DNA of 32,319 bases from Candidatus Desulfobulbus rimicarensis (GCA_008633435.1 RKSL01000087.1:1-32319); one strand, 5' to 3'; positions 1-8,204 are shown, counted from the stretch's first letter. Notes: a model not told the origin generated them from the sequence alone. Numbers and translations: made by a program.

Positions 1-71
1 TCATGGCAATCCAGGTTTTCCATTGTATTTTTTTTTTGTATACCCTTTGAGAGTATAGGTGACAGATTTAT

Positions 72-1968
72 ATGCAACCATTTGATGATTTGACCATAGC
101 ACAGCTCACTTCCTGGCTTGAGGGGGATGATGATTTTGTTTTTCTGGAAAGCTCCAGGTTGACAAAAAATAATTGCCATTCCTATCTTTTTCGGCGACCG
201 CATACCTATCTTGTCTGTCATGCAGGGGATAATCCTCAGCACTTTCTTGCAGAGATCGATGCATGGCGTGCTCAGGGGTTTTTTCTGTCCGGATGGCTAG
301 CCTATGAGTTTGGCTACTTGCTTGAACCTTGCCTGTACGAATATCTTTGTGATGAAAAAATACAGGGAAAGCCCTTGGCAATGCTTGGTGTTTTTGAACA
401 TCCCACGGTTTTTGACCATACAAACAGCCTGGAGGCAGCTGAGATTTTATGTGACTTGTTGCCAGCAAAGGCAGCGTATACAGAAGACTTTATCTGTACC
501 CAGCTCACTCCAGCACTCTCGAAAGAGCAGTATCTTCAGGCCATTGCACAAATACAGAAGTATATTGGCAGGTGACAGTTATCAGGTTAATTTTACCCTG
601 CCTCTTGATTTTGACTTTCAGGGATCTGTTGCCCGACTATACCAGAGTTTGCGTCGCAATCAATCGGTTTCCTATGGTGCCTGGATCAGGCAGAACGGGC
701 GAGATATATTAAGTTTTTCTCCAGAGTTATTTTTTGAGGCTGATGCCAGCCGGGTAAAGGTTCGACCGATGAAAGGGACAATGTCCCGGGGCAGGACAAC
801 CGTAGAAGATGCCAAGTTGCGAAAATTTCTTGCCAATGATCTCAAGAACCGGAGTGAAAACATCATGATTGTTGACCTGCTCCGTAATGACTTGAGCCGT
901 TTGCTCTATGAAGGAGGTGGGGGGAGGGTGGAACCTCGTGCCCTTTTTGCTGTTGAGACCTACGAGTCACTATTGCAGATGACATCAACTGTTTACGGGT
1001 ATCCTGCAGACAATAATCGTCTTACTCTTCAGGAAATTATTTCTTCACTTTTTCCATGTGGCTCGGTGACTGGTGCTCCAAAAATTCGCAGTATGGAAAT
1101 CATCCGTGAACTTGAAATACGTCATCGGGGTATATATTGCGGTGCCCTTGGTTACGCTGGGTCGCAGTCCATGTGCTTTAACGTGCCGATCCGTACGTTG
1201 TCGATTGAAGGAAACAGAGGAAGCATGGGGATTGGCTCTGGAATTGTTGCCGATTCTGATCCTGTTAAAGAATGGCAGGAATGCCTGCTTAAAGGTAATT
1301 TTCTCACCCATCCAAGACCCCAGTTTCAACTCATAGAAACCCTGCTCTGGCAGCCGGATGCCGGTTTTTTTCTTTACGATCATCATGTAGAAAGGTTAGC
1401 CGATTCTGCGGAGTATTTTCAGTTTGTTTACAGCCAGGAAAAAGTATCAGATGCACTCAGCATGGCAGTGGCGGACAGTACAGAGCCATTGCGGGTTCGG
1501 TTGTTGCTCCACCGCGACGGGAGATGTGTTGTCACCACTACCCCCCACTGTACAACACCAACAACACGGACAGGGGAGATTTGTCTTTCTGCGCAGCAGG
1601 TAGATCTGTACAACCTTTGGCTCTATCATAAAACAACACAGCGCGATTTGTTAAATACAGAATATGAGCTGGCAACTGCACAGGGATACCAGGATTTCCT
1701 CTTCTGTAACCAGCACGGCCAGATAACCGAAGGGGCAATCAGTAATGTGTTCATCCGCAGGAATACAAGGGAGACAATACTCCTTACCCCACCGCTCTGC
1801 TGCGGCTTGCTGGCCGGAACATACCGCCGGATGCTACTGGAGCAGGGGAAAGCCGTTGAACATGAATTGAGGAGAAAAGATCTTTGCGAGGCCAGGGAGG
1901 TGTATGTTGCAAATTCTGTGCGAGGTCTTGTCAGAGTACATTTAAGGAAAGAGCATCATGAAACATAA
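72..1968 (+). CDS. pabBC: Fused aminodeoxychorismate synthase component I / aminodeoxychorismate lyase (PabB-PabC), frameshifted
   Basis: The product would turn chorismate into aminodeoxychorismate and then p-aminobenzoate for folate synthesis in the cytoplasm. The chorismate-binding domain shows PMKGTMSRG, SENIMIVDLLRNDL and CGSVTGAPKIRSMEII. The last 200 or so residues form a PabC-like PLP-dependent lyase domain with EGAISNVF near its end. The reading frame that starts at 72 runs to a TGA at 573-575, while the rest of the protein continues in the +1 frame. Removing one G near 567 restores the family sequence YIAGDSYQVNF, giving about 631 residues. No other disruption is visible, so the shift is recent, a sequencing error, or possibly tolerated by frameshifting. 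An AGGTGA stretch lies about 9 bases before the ATG. The gene overlaps the next by 11 bases, which suggests an operon. A folate gene fits a genome that depends on tetrahydrofolate for its C1 pathway. Confidence 0.85.
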
Positions 1969-2443
1969 TCAATGTCCCTGTGGTAGCGGCATTCTGTATA
2001 AAAAATGTTGTGAGCCGCTGATTACTGGTCAACAACTGGCAGAGACCGCAGAACAATTGATGCGATCACGTTATACGGCAAACGTACTTGGGGCGGAGCA
2101 TTACCTGCTGTCCTCCTGGCATGAATCAACCAGACCTGAAACCATAACCATGGCAGACAGCCCACAATGGCTCAATCTGGTGATCACCAGGGTTAAACAG
2201 GGTACAGTTACTGATAAGAAAGGTGAAGTTGAGTTTAAAGCGACGTGTCTGCTTCGGGGGAATTTACAGGTTCTCCATGAAAACAGTCGCTTTGTTCGTC
2301 AGAGAGGTAAATGGGAATATGTAGATGGTGTAGAGATGAAAAACATTGCCCAGGGCAAAGAGAGTGCAGGGGCAGTTGGCCGAAATCAGCCATGCCCCTG
2401 CGGATCAGGTAGAAAATATAAAAAATGCTGTTTGTACCTGTAG
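1958..2443 (+). CDS. ychJ: YchJ-family protein with two SEC-C metal-binding motifs
   Basis: This 161-residue protein begins with CPCGSGILYKKCC and ends with CPCGSGRKYKKCC. These are two SEC-C type zinc-binding motifs flanking a central YchJ (UPF0225, NTF2-like) domain. The architecture and length match the YchJ family, whose biochemical role is not established. The ATG overlaps the end of pabBC by 11 bases and has a GGAAAG stretch 6 bases upstream, so translation is probably coupled to pabBC. No signal peptide or membrane segment is visible, so the protein is expected in the cytoplasm. Confidence 0.85.
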   Translation: MKHNQCPCGSGILYKKCCEPLITGQQLAETAEQLMRSRYTANVLGAEHYLLSSWHESTRPETITMADSPQWLNLVITRVKQGTVTDKKGEVEFKATCLLRGNLQVLHENSRFVRQRGKWEYVDGVEMKNIAQGKESAGAVGRNQPCPCGSGRKYKKCCLYL

Positions 2444-2487
2444 CTGGTTTTAGAGGAATAGTAGCGGAATTGATTTGTGAGCAGGTG

Positions 2488-2937
2488 CTACTCGACAGCC
2501 GCGTCAGTAAATTTTTTCAATGCTCCTGCCATTTTCGCAAAGGGCTTTTCACGGTTAGTGATGGCGTGGCGTTTGGCAAGCCAGGATGGATCATTATAGC
2601 CAAGAGTAACTGTGCCTTTTTCGTCCTCCCAGGCAAGAACTTTTACGGGTAAGTCTATACCAATGCTCTGATTACTCAGCATGAGTTTACTTCCCAGTTT
2701 TGGGTTTCCGAAGATTAATACTTCTATGGGGCGTAAATTGGCTCCAATCTTCATGGCTGCTGCGCCGTGATTGATTCGTGCAAATACGGTAAAACCTTTC
2801 TCCTTGACGATTTTTTCAAGATTGTCAAGGGTCTGTTTAACACTGTGATTACTGGTTTTAGTAATCAGTCCATCTGCAGCCCAGGCTGTTGAGCAGAGAA
2901 GAAAAACTGTAGCCAGAACAGAAATAATTGTTTTCAT
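2488..2937 (-). CDS. Secreted DUF302 domain protein
   Basis: This is a 149-residue protein with a clear Sec signal peptide at residues 1-20 (MKTIISVLATVFLLCSTAWA). The mature part resembles the DUF302 family: a region around KEKGFTVFARINHGAAA, then RPIEVLIFGNPKLGSKLM and LPVKVLAWEDEKGTVTLGYNDP. The family is common in anaerobes and sulfur-metabolising bacteria, but its function is not known. The start is well supported by AAGGAG six bases before the ATG. The gene converges on ychJ and diverges from the amidase gene at 3063, so its promoter must lie in the AT-rich 2938-3062 interval. It appears to be monocistronic. Confidence 0.8.
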   Translation of the reverse strand: MKTIISVLATVFLLCSTAWAADGLITKTSNHSVKQTLDNLEKIVKEKGFTVFARINHGAAAMKIGANLRPIEVLIFGNPKLGSKLMLSNQSIGIDLPVKVLAWEDEKGTVTLGYNDPSWLAKRHAITNREKPFAKMAGALKKFTDAAVE

Positions 2938-3062
2938 TGCGTACTCCTTGGTATGATAAGTTTAAAAGGATAAATCAGAATACCTTATTACAGGAATAAG
3001 TACCAGATCAATTATAATAATTAATCTCAATTTATTTGTATTAAGGACTATACAGGGATACA

Positions 3063-4190
3063 ATGGAGAGGAGAAATACAAAACAGCTTAAACAGACTAT
3101 CCTCCGGGGAGTTTTGGAGGATAATCTGAAAATTGAAAAAGCTGAGTTCTCTGCATCTCCTTTGGCAGGCCCTCTCAAGCGCAGAACAGGAACAATACTT
3201 CCTGTAGCCGTTCTTTTGCTTGTGGCTGGACTTCTATTTACTGTCAGAGGCAACGTCCCTCTCCATCCCCCTGCACAGCAGGTTTCAAAAGAAATTTCTG
3301 CCCGTCTTCCCTGGAACGACATTTTGTTTAAAGAGCAACAAGATGTTGAAAAAACGTTTGCGCAGGGGTGGTCTGCCCCTCCGTTTGATCGAGGACGATT
3401 GCTTAAATACAACCTTTTGTTAAATCAGGCTAATGTGCGTTTAAGCAGCGTTTTTGGCCTGGCAGTTAAAACTATCGTTATTGATCCGGGGCATGGTGGT
3501 AAAGACCCGGGAGCTATTGGGGGCAAGGGAACACAGGAAAAAGATATTGTTCTTGATATAGCTCTCAAGCTGCAAACAATCCTGCAGCAGGGGGGAAGGT
3601 ATAATGTTCTGCTTACCCGTACTACAGATATTTTTGTTTCTCTTGCCGATAGAGTCCGATTTTCTAACGAGCAACAAGCCGATCTCTTTATTTCTTTACA
3701 CGTTAATGCTCTGCCGGAAAAAGAGTATAATGTGACTGAAACCTTTTATTTTGGCCCCCCATCAGATGCTTACACTCTGCATCTTGCTGAGCAGGAGAAT
3801 CATAGCTCACAGATCCCTAGTGTTGATTTTAATAATATGATCAAAAAGATTGGTGATATTCTCAAAGAACAGGAATCAGCCCGGCTTGCCTCGATCATTC
3901 AATACAGTCTCTTCACCAATATGGAAAAATATGATAGAATCCTTGCAGATAATGGAATTAAAATAGCACCCTTTGTGGTTTTGCTCGGTGTTGATGCGCC
4001 GAGTGTGCTGGTGGAAATTTCATGTATCAGCAAGGAAGAAGAAGAGATTCACCTGAACAATCCAGAGTATCGGAAAAAAATAACCACGTCCCTGGCACAG
4101 GGGATTAAGGGGTACCTCACTCAACGAGAGAAACAGGTCGTTAAAGGAGAAGATAATGACGGGAAAGAAATCGAAAACAGAAAAAGCTGA
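3063..4190 (+). CDS. N-acetylmuramoyl-L-alanine amidase (Amidase_3 family), membrane-anchored
   Basis: The enzyme should cleave the bond between N-acetylmuramic acid and L-alanine in peptidoglycan on the outer face of the inner membrane. A positively charged N-terminus is followed by one hydrophobic segment at about residues 43-60, which suggests a signal anchor. The catalytic domain covers about residues 137-365. Expected zinc and catalytic positions are visible: His in IVIDPGHGGKDPGAIG, Glu in GTQEKDIVLDIA, His in LFISLHVNA and Glu in VLVEISCISKEEEE. A start at 3063 has AGGG 8 bases upstream. The end overlaps the next gene, a MamK-like actin, by 35 bases. That overlap points to co-translation and suggests a shared role in cell-envelope or cytoskeletal organisation, which is an inference. 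Confidence 0.88.
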   Translation: MERRNTKQLKQTILRGVLEDNLKIEKAEFSASPLAGPLKRRTGTILPVAVLLLVAGLLFTVRGNVPLHPPAQQVSKEISARLPWNDILFKEQQDVEKTFAQGWSAPPFDRGRLLKYNLLLNQANVRLSSVFGLAVKTIVIDPGHGGKDPGAIGGKGTQEKDIVLDIALKLQTILQQGGRYNVLLTRTTDIFVSLADRVRFSNEQQADLFISLHVNALPEKEYNVTETFYFGPPSDAYTLHLAEQENHSSQIPSVDFNNMIKKIGDILKEQESARLASIIQYSLFTNMEKYDRILADNGIKIAPFVVLLGVDAPSVLVEISCISKEEEEIHLNNPEYRKKITTSLAQGIKGYLTQREKQVVKGEDNDGKEIENRKS

Positions 4191-5193
4191 TCAACAAATA
4201 CTGGTTGGCATCGACCTGGGTACCTCCAGGAGTGCAATTTCTGCCGATAACGGCAAAAAAAAATGGGTTGAAAGCTATGTGGGCTGGCCCAAGGATTTTA
4301 TTGCGCGAAAAGTTGTTGGTAAATCATTGCTTTTTGGCGAAGATGCTATCAAACACCGCTTGTCTCTGGATATGTACAGACCCTTGAAAAATGGCGTGAT
4401 AAAAGAGGGGACTGCCCGGGATGAAGAAGCGGTCAAGGAGTTAATCAGACATTTGATCACCCTCGTTTCCGGTGAAAAAACAGAGGCCAAAATCCGGGCG
4501 GTTGTCGGGGTTCCTGCTGAATCTTTTAAAGTTAATAAGGTGGCCATTAAAAAAGCTGTGTCTGAGTTTTCTGAGGCACTTTTTGTGGTTTCCGAACCTT
4601 TTGCTGTGGCCTATGGGGTCGGAGCTCTGGATAATGCCCTGGTTATTGATATAGGTGCCGGGACTGTCGATTTTTGCATAATGCACGGTACTGTACCTGC
4701 TGAAGAAGACCAGCGAACAGTGCTCACAGCTGGGGATTACATAGACCAGCAACTGTTCACCCTGCTTGAAGAGCGCTACCCCCAGGCTGATTTTAATCTG
4801 AACATGGTGCGCCGTTTCAAAGAGCAATACAGTTTTGTTGGCAAACCAGGAAAAGATGTTGAGGTGGAAATTCCAGTGGAAGGTAAATCGACCATCCATA
4901 CCATTACCGCAGAGATGAAACGTGCCTGCGAAAGCGTTTTACCTGCAATTGTGGAATCCACACTTGAGCTTATTGCCAAATTCGATCCTGAATATCAGGA
5001 CACCATCCGTCAGAATATCATCCTGGCTGGTGGGGGTAGCCAGATTAAGGGGCTTGCTGCCTATCTGGAGGAGACTATTGGCGAGTATGGGCCGACTAAG
5101 GTTCAGGTTGTTGAAGATTCACTCTTTGGTGGAGCAGATGGTGCCTTGGATCTGGCTAAAGAAATGCCGAAAGAGTACTGGACTGAACTGTAA
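4156..5193 (+). CDS. MamK-like actin-family ATPase
   Basis: This 345-residue protein has the actin/Hsp70 ATPase fold signatures: phosphate-1 VGIDLGTSRSA near the N-terminus, phosphate-2 ALVIDIGAGTVDFC around residue 160, and the adenosine motif IILAGGGSQIKGL around residue 285. Beyond the generic motifs it follows my recollection of MamK, the magnetosome filament actin, over its whole length: VGWPKDFI, YRPLKNGVIKEG, VVSEPFAVAYG, KEQYSFVGKPGKD and the ending PKEYW. Its length also fits MamK (about 347-360) better than the short MreB or the larger DnaK. No other magnetosome gene is in the window, so the organism need not be magnetotactic; MamK-like proteins occur outside magnetosome islands. 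The start has AAAGGAG before the ATG and overlaps the amidase gene. A terminator follows at 5214. Confidence 0.8.
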   Translation: MTGKKSKTEKADQQILVGIDLGTSRSAISADNGKKKWVESYVGWPKDFIARKVVGKSLLFGEDAIKHRLSLDMYRPLKNGVIKEGTARDEEAVKELIRHLITLVSGEKTEAKIRAVVGVPAESFKVNKVAIKKAVSEFSEALFVVSEPFAVAYGVGALDNALVIDIGAGTVDFCIMHGTVPAEEDQRTVLTAGDYIDQQLFTLLEERYPQADFNLNMVRRFKEQYSFVGKPGKDVEVEIPVEGKSTIHTITAEMKRACESVLPAIVESTLELIAKFDPEYQDTIRQNIILAGGGSQIKGLAAYLEETIGEYGPTKVQVVEDSLFGGADGALDLAKEMPKEYWTEL

Positions 5194-5213
5194 AAAATAC
5201 TTTTTCTGTTGTA

Positions 5214-5267
5214 CACCTGTTCTGCCAGGGGGAAGTCAGACGGCAGGGCAGGTGGGCTATTTTTTTT
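5214..5267 (+). terminator. Intrinsic terminator after the MamK-like gene
   Basis: Arms CACCTGTTCTGCC (5214-5226) and GGCAGGGCAGGTG (5242-5254) pair over 13 positions, two of them G-U. A run of T residues follows at 5261-5267. The hairpin lies between convergent genes and overlaps the end of the minus-strand zinc-finger gene. The reverse direction lacks an equally close T run. Confidence 0.85.
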
Positions 5268-5526
5268 CTCCCTGCTGTTTTTTGAGGTTGTCGAGTATTC
5301 GTTTTCGGGCATCTTCAGAAAGTGAGTGGCACGAGAACTCAGGTGCTTTACCTTCTTGACGAAGCAGAGACCTGATAAACAAGAGTTGTTTTCGATAGCG
5401 TCTGCATAGAACACACATCATCAGGTGAAATCTGATGCCCATCCGTTTGTATAACGGTAATCGCCGATCCATTGATTCGGAAAGAAGACGGGATATCTGT
5501 TTGCAGCTAAAAATCCAGTGGCGCAT
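5257..5526 (-). CDS. Small zinc-finger protein, putative anti-sigma factor (zf-HC2-like)
   Basis: This 89-residue protein contains SCKQISRLLSESMDR followed by an H-x3-C-x2-C motif (FHLMMCVLC), the pattern of zinc-binding anti-sigma domains. There is no transmembrane segment, so if it is an anti-sigma factor it is a soluble one. Its ATG shares one base with the TAA stop of the ECF sigma factor gene (TAATG), so the two are translationally coupled. That arrangement is the usual one for ECF sigma/anti-sigma pairs. The signal it would sense cannot be read from the sequence. The zinc motif and the gene pairing are seen; the anti-sigma role is inferred. Confidence 0.75.
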   Translation of the reverse strand: MRHWIFSCKQISRLLSESMDRRLPLYKRMGIRFHLMMCVLCRRYRKQLLFIRSLLRQEGKAPEFSCHSLSEDARKRILDNLKKQQGEKK

Positions 5527-6113
5527 TATTTTCCCTTTGCTGCCTGGTCAAACCAGTTGATTTCAAGACAGCGGCGCAGGAGCATCCGGGCGCGATGCAG
5601 GATGACCCAGCAGTTGCTCTTTTTTGTTTGATAGCGGTCACAGATTTCTCCGGTTGTTGCTCCTTCCAGCTCACGCATGCGGTACATCCCTGACAGCCTG
5701 TGAGGAAGTTCATCCATACAGGCAAAAATTACAGCGAGTAATTCTTTTTGCTGGTAAGCATTTTGAGGATCATTTCCCCAGCTCCCCGGTTGTATTTTCC
5801 ATTTTTCTCTGGCATCAAACATGGTTTCCAGAGTGGCTGCAAACTCGTCAAGGTTTTCGTCGCCCTGTTCAGGAGGCAATTTTCTGTAATAATCCATGAC
5901 CTTGTGTTTGAGGATGCCGAAAAGCCAGGTTTTGACACTGGATTTGCCGGAAAAGTTTTTGTACGAACAATACCCGGCCAGCAAGGTTTCCTGAACAAGG
6001 TCTTCCGCAGCAAAAGAATGACGAACGCGAACCAGGGCAAAACGGTAGAGGGCATCCCCATACAGATCCAGCCATTGAACCGCTTCGTGTTCGTTGTTAT
6101 CTCTTGTACCCAT
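5526..6113 (-). CDS. ECF-family RNA polymerase sigma factor
   Basis: This 195-residue protein has a sigma region 2 at about residues 14-85, including AAEDLVQETLL and SSVKTWLFGILKHKVMDYYR. Region 4 lies at about residues 130-180, including LEGATTGEICDRYQTKKSNC and VILHRARMLLRRCLE. No region 1.1 or 3 is present, which is typical of extracytoplasmic-function sigma factors. The linker between the domains is somewhat long (about 45 residues). The gene is followed without a gap by a zinc-finger putative anti-sigma gene. ECF factors often control their own operon; no convincing promoter could be fixed in the 6114-6200 region by eye. Target genes are unknown; the minus-strand DUF4079-like and cytochrome genes upstream are possible but unproven targets. 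Confidence 0.9.
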   Translation of the reverse strand: MGTRDNNEHEAVQWLDLYGDALYRFALVRVRHSFAAEDLVQETLLAGYCSYKNFSGKSSVKTWLFGILKHKVMDYYRKLPPEQGDENLDEFAATLETMFDAREKWKIQPGSWGNDPQNAYQQKELLAVIFACMDELPHRLSGMYRMRELEGATTGEICDRYQTKKSNCWVILHRARMLLRRCLEINWFDQAAKGK

Positions 6114-6415
6114 CAGTTAGCTCTGCTTTCATAGTTCGTTTAGTGTACCTGGTGGTTGTATCAAATTTTCAACCGATCCCGGGTGCATCTGAGTAGGTAT
6201 AGGCCGGTGGCTGTACAGGCTTGCAGCCCCTGCCTGAATAGTTCATTGAGTAATGAATTATGCTACCATGAAAACAGTGGTAAACGTGTATTTTTTCACC
6301 TCCGAAATAGAAAAAGCAGCTTTTCTCTCAATTGAGTGAGTCATAGTTGAGCAGAAGTCTTCCTCTCTGGGAATATCGGGGATAGATGACAAGCCGGCAT
6401 GATGGATTATCTTGC
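6114..6415. other. Intergenic region, no supported gene
   Basis: This roughly 300-base stretch separates the DUF4079-like gene from the sigma factor gene, both on the minus strand. It must contain the sigma factor promoter, but no motif stands out clearly. A short palindrome CTCAATTGAG lies near 6329-6338. Open frames here are short and lack ribosome binding sites. Confidence 0.5.
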
Positions 6416-6844
6416 CTAATTTCCCAGGACGAAAGCACTGTTTACTTGCAGTCCGCTGCTGGCTTGCAGTAGTGCCAAAAAAAGAACAGCAAGGTTTGCA
6501 CAGGCATGGAGCAGCGGTAGAAATACACGCTGTTTTTTGTGTGTGTCCATGTACCAGCCTGAAATACAACCAATACTAATCAACGGGGCAATATACAATG
6601 CCCTGATACCATGACTGCCTGTAATGAATACGCCGTGCCACTGTGTCTGGACTATCCAAAATCCCACGACCAGACCAAATAGCCATAACAGCGATGCAAT
6701 TTTCCCCAGCCGGACATGGCGCTTCCAGTTAAAATGCGAGTTTTGATGAAGATGGAGCCACCGAAAACGGTCGAATCCAAGCAGCAATACATAGAGAGCC
6801 AGCAGGGTAGCTAATATTTGGATTATCGGATGAATTATATACAT
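6416..6844 (-). CDS. Multi-pass membrane protein, DUF4079-like
   Basis: The 142-residue product has about four hydrophobic helices: around IIQILATLLALYVLLLGF, IASLLWLFGLVVGFWIV, ALYIAPLISIGCISGWY and LLHACANLAVLFLALLQA. Histidines lie near helix ends (YIIHP, KRHVRLG, LLHACAN), which resembles DUF4079, a family of small membrane proteins sometimes suggested to bind heme. An upstream ATG at 6895 would add 17 residues, but those codons fall inside a dispersed repeat (6856-6892). I therefore prefer the ATG at 6844, although neither start has a strong ribosome binding site. Being near a secreted c-type cytochrome hints at a redox role. Family assignment is moderate. Confidence 0.55.
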   Translation of the reverse strand: MYIIHPIIQILATLLALYVLLLGFDRFRWLHLHQNSHFNWKRHVRLGKIASLLWLFGLVVGFWIVQTQWHGVFITGSHGIRALYIAPLISIGCISGWYMDTHKKQRVFLPLLHACANLAVLFLALLQASSGLQVNSAFVLGN

Positions 6845-6855
6845 AATTGCGGGCT

Positions 6856-6892
6856 GGATAAACCAGCATGGCTGAACCAGGTTTGCCAGCCA
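6856..6892 (+). repeat. Dispersed repeat R1, copy 1
   Basis: The 16-base stretch GGATAAACCAGCATGG and a partly matching tail ending in CCAGCCAC also occur at 29434-29471. The copy overlaps the possible N-terminal extension of the DUF4079-like gene. Confidence 0.7.
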
Positions 6893-6932
6893 CAACAGAT
6901 AGCGAGTGCCTGACCCAAAATGGTCTTTTTGT

Positions 6933-7090
6933 CCGATCTCTGCGTTATGCTCAAAAAATAATGCGCGGAGGTAATCGTAAACTCCGTTATCACTTATATG
7001 CCTGCGCTTATTTTTTTCGCAATCCTCGGAGTCTCCCGTCGGTCGCTTACCTGAGCTCGAACAAAAATACTCATTTTTGGCCAGACACTA
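6933..7090 (+). repeat. Dispersed intergenic repeat R3, copy 1
   Basis: This segment starts with CCGATCTCTGC and contains GGTCGCTTACCTGA followed by a CTCATTTTT stretch. A diverged version with the same landmarks in the same order lies at 7743-7880. It shows no credible gene; the open frame across it probably reflects the repeat. Confidence 0.6.
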
Positions 7091-7108
7091 GCGAAGACTT
7101 CGAGTAAT

Positions 7109-7158
7109 GAAAGTTGGTCACTGCGACATGGCAACCAAGGCGCAGCGATCCAACTTTC
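7109..7158 (+). repeat. Hairpin repeat R2, copy 1
   Basis: Perfect 9-base inverted arms, GAAAGTTGG (7109-7117) and CCAACTTTC (7150-7158), enclose a 32-base centre containing TCACTGCGACATGGCA. Related copies lie at 29482-29530 (same strand) and 32267-32314 (opposite strand). The repeat lies just downstream of the P460 gene, which ends at 7173. Confidence 0.8.
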
Positions 7159-7172
7159 AGAGCATTATCAAT

Positions 7173-7652
7173 CTATTTAAATTCATGGACCAGGACAAAA
7201 TCATTTGCAGATCTGGTGCCGTGACAGCCAATACAGCCCTTGGGCTTGCCAGCTTTGAGGGGTTCTCCCTTTGGACTGTATTTTACCCAGAACCAGTCGC
7301 CGTCTTTCGGATTATATTTCTTAGATTTATACATGACAGTAATAGCTTTGAGTTCGTGGGAGGGACTGTAATTCTCTTTGACTTCAATTGCGCCGTATTT
7401 AAGTGGAGCAGAGGTTGATTCCAATGCCTGCTTGTTGACAAAAACTTTATGCAGGGGGGCATGGGGGGCACGGCCTTCCTGCATGCCTTTGTGGTCTGGC
7501 CAGTATGACCATTGCTTATACGGGGAAGTTTTGGAGATGTATGTCCATAAGGCTTGACCATCAGGGGCTGGCAGGTCATCAGCCAGACCATATGAAGCTG
7601 CGCCAAAGGCAATTGCTAACCCCAGACATCCGGTAATGAGTTGTTTAATCAT
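7173..7652 (-). CDS. Periplasmic cytochrome P460-family c-type heme protein
   Basis: This 159-residue protein has a Sec signal peptide (MIKQLITGCLGLAIAFGAAS, cleavage probably near GLA-DD). A single c-heme attachment motif CIGCH lies near the C-terminus, followed by a conserved-looking ending. The region WSYWPDHKGMQEGRAPHAPL and the pattern of a beta-rich body with a late CxxCH fit the cytochrome P460 family. Members bind heme covalently in the periplasm; some oxidise hydroxylamine and others bind NO. The special Lys-heme cross-link of true P460 cannot be judged by eye. The start at 7652 is supported by AAGGAG about 8 bases upstream. The longer frame to 7697 lacks that support. Confidence 0.8.
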   Translation of the reverse strand: MIKQLITGCLGLAIAFGAASYGLADDLPAPDGQALWTYISKTSPYKQWSYWPDHKGMQEGRAPHAPLHKVFVNKQALESTSAPLKYGAIEVKENYSPSHELKAITVMYKSKKYNPKDGDWFWVKYSPKGEPLKAGKPKGCIGCHGTRSANDFVLVHEFK

Positions 7653-8204
7653 TGTTTGTCTCCTTAAAAAATGGGAAAGGGAATCTCTTATGGCCACCTT
7701 GAAAAATTGCCTTTCGAAGTCTCGTAATATCGTTCATCCCACCCGATCTCTGCCTCACAGGAAAATGAAAAATGCCCACATATGATTACTATGCTGCGTT
7801 TGTAGTTTCCCTGCACCTCGGGCTTCCCGATGGTCGCTTACCTGACCTCAAGCGAAATCCTCATTTTTCAAGGCACCCTTATGCAATTGACTGGAGAACA
7901 CACAGTGTGTTTCAGGGGAAAGCCAGACGATTGCTGTTAATTGTCTGTCGGGCCGTGTTGGAAAAGCTTACATATTTTTTATGCAGAGAAACAAAAACTG
8001 CAGAAACGAATTATTTGCCTTCAATGTGTTATCTGTATTAAAGAAAAGTAGAGTTTTGTGAAAATGCGGGTTATGGATAGTAATTATGGCAGCCACGGGC
8101 TCCCATGGGTTGTCTCAAGGGACAGAGGGCATATTTGGTTATAACCGGCCAGTCTGACCAGCCATGTTGTCTGGAAGCTGATTGGAGATATCTGGAGGAA
8201 AATT
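7653..8204. other. Intergenic region with repeat R3, no supported gene
   Basis: This 552-base stretch holds the P460 promoter region on one side and the leader of the small gene at 8205 on the other. Repeat R3 copy 2 fills 7743-7880. An open frame from 8105 has no good ribosome binding site and overlaps the better-supported 8205 gene. No terminator or RNA gene is evident. Confidence 0.5.
7743..7880 (+). repeat. Dispersed intergenic repeat R3, copy 2
   Basis: It shares CCGATCTCTGC at its start and GGTCGCTTACCTGA, then a CTCATTTTT stretch, with copy 1 at 6933-7090. Between these landmarks the two copies are strongly diverged. Confidence 0.6.

Noticed and set aside
6845-6895. Longer N-terminus for the DUF4079-like protein from an ATG at 6895
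   Set aside because: The extra codons lie in repeat R1, whose other copy gives a similar meaningless peptide at 29434.
6868-7107. 79-residue plus-strand frame
   Set aside because: It lies almost wholly in repeats R1 and R3; its translation resembles that of the other R3 copy rather than a known protein.
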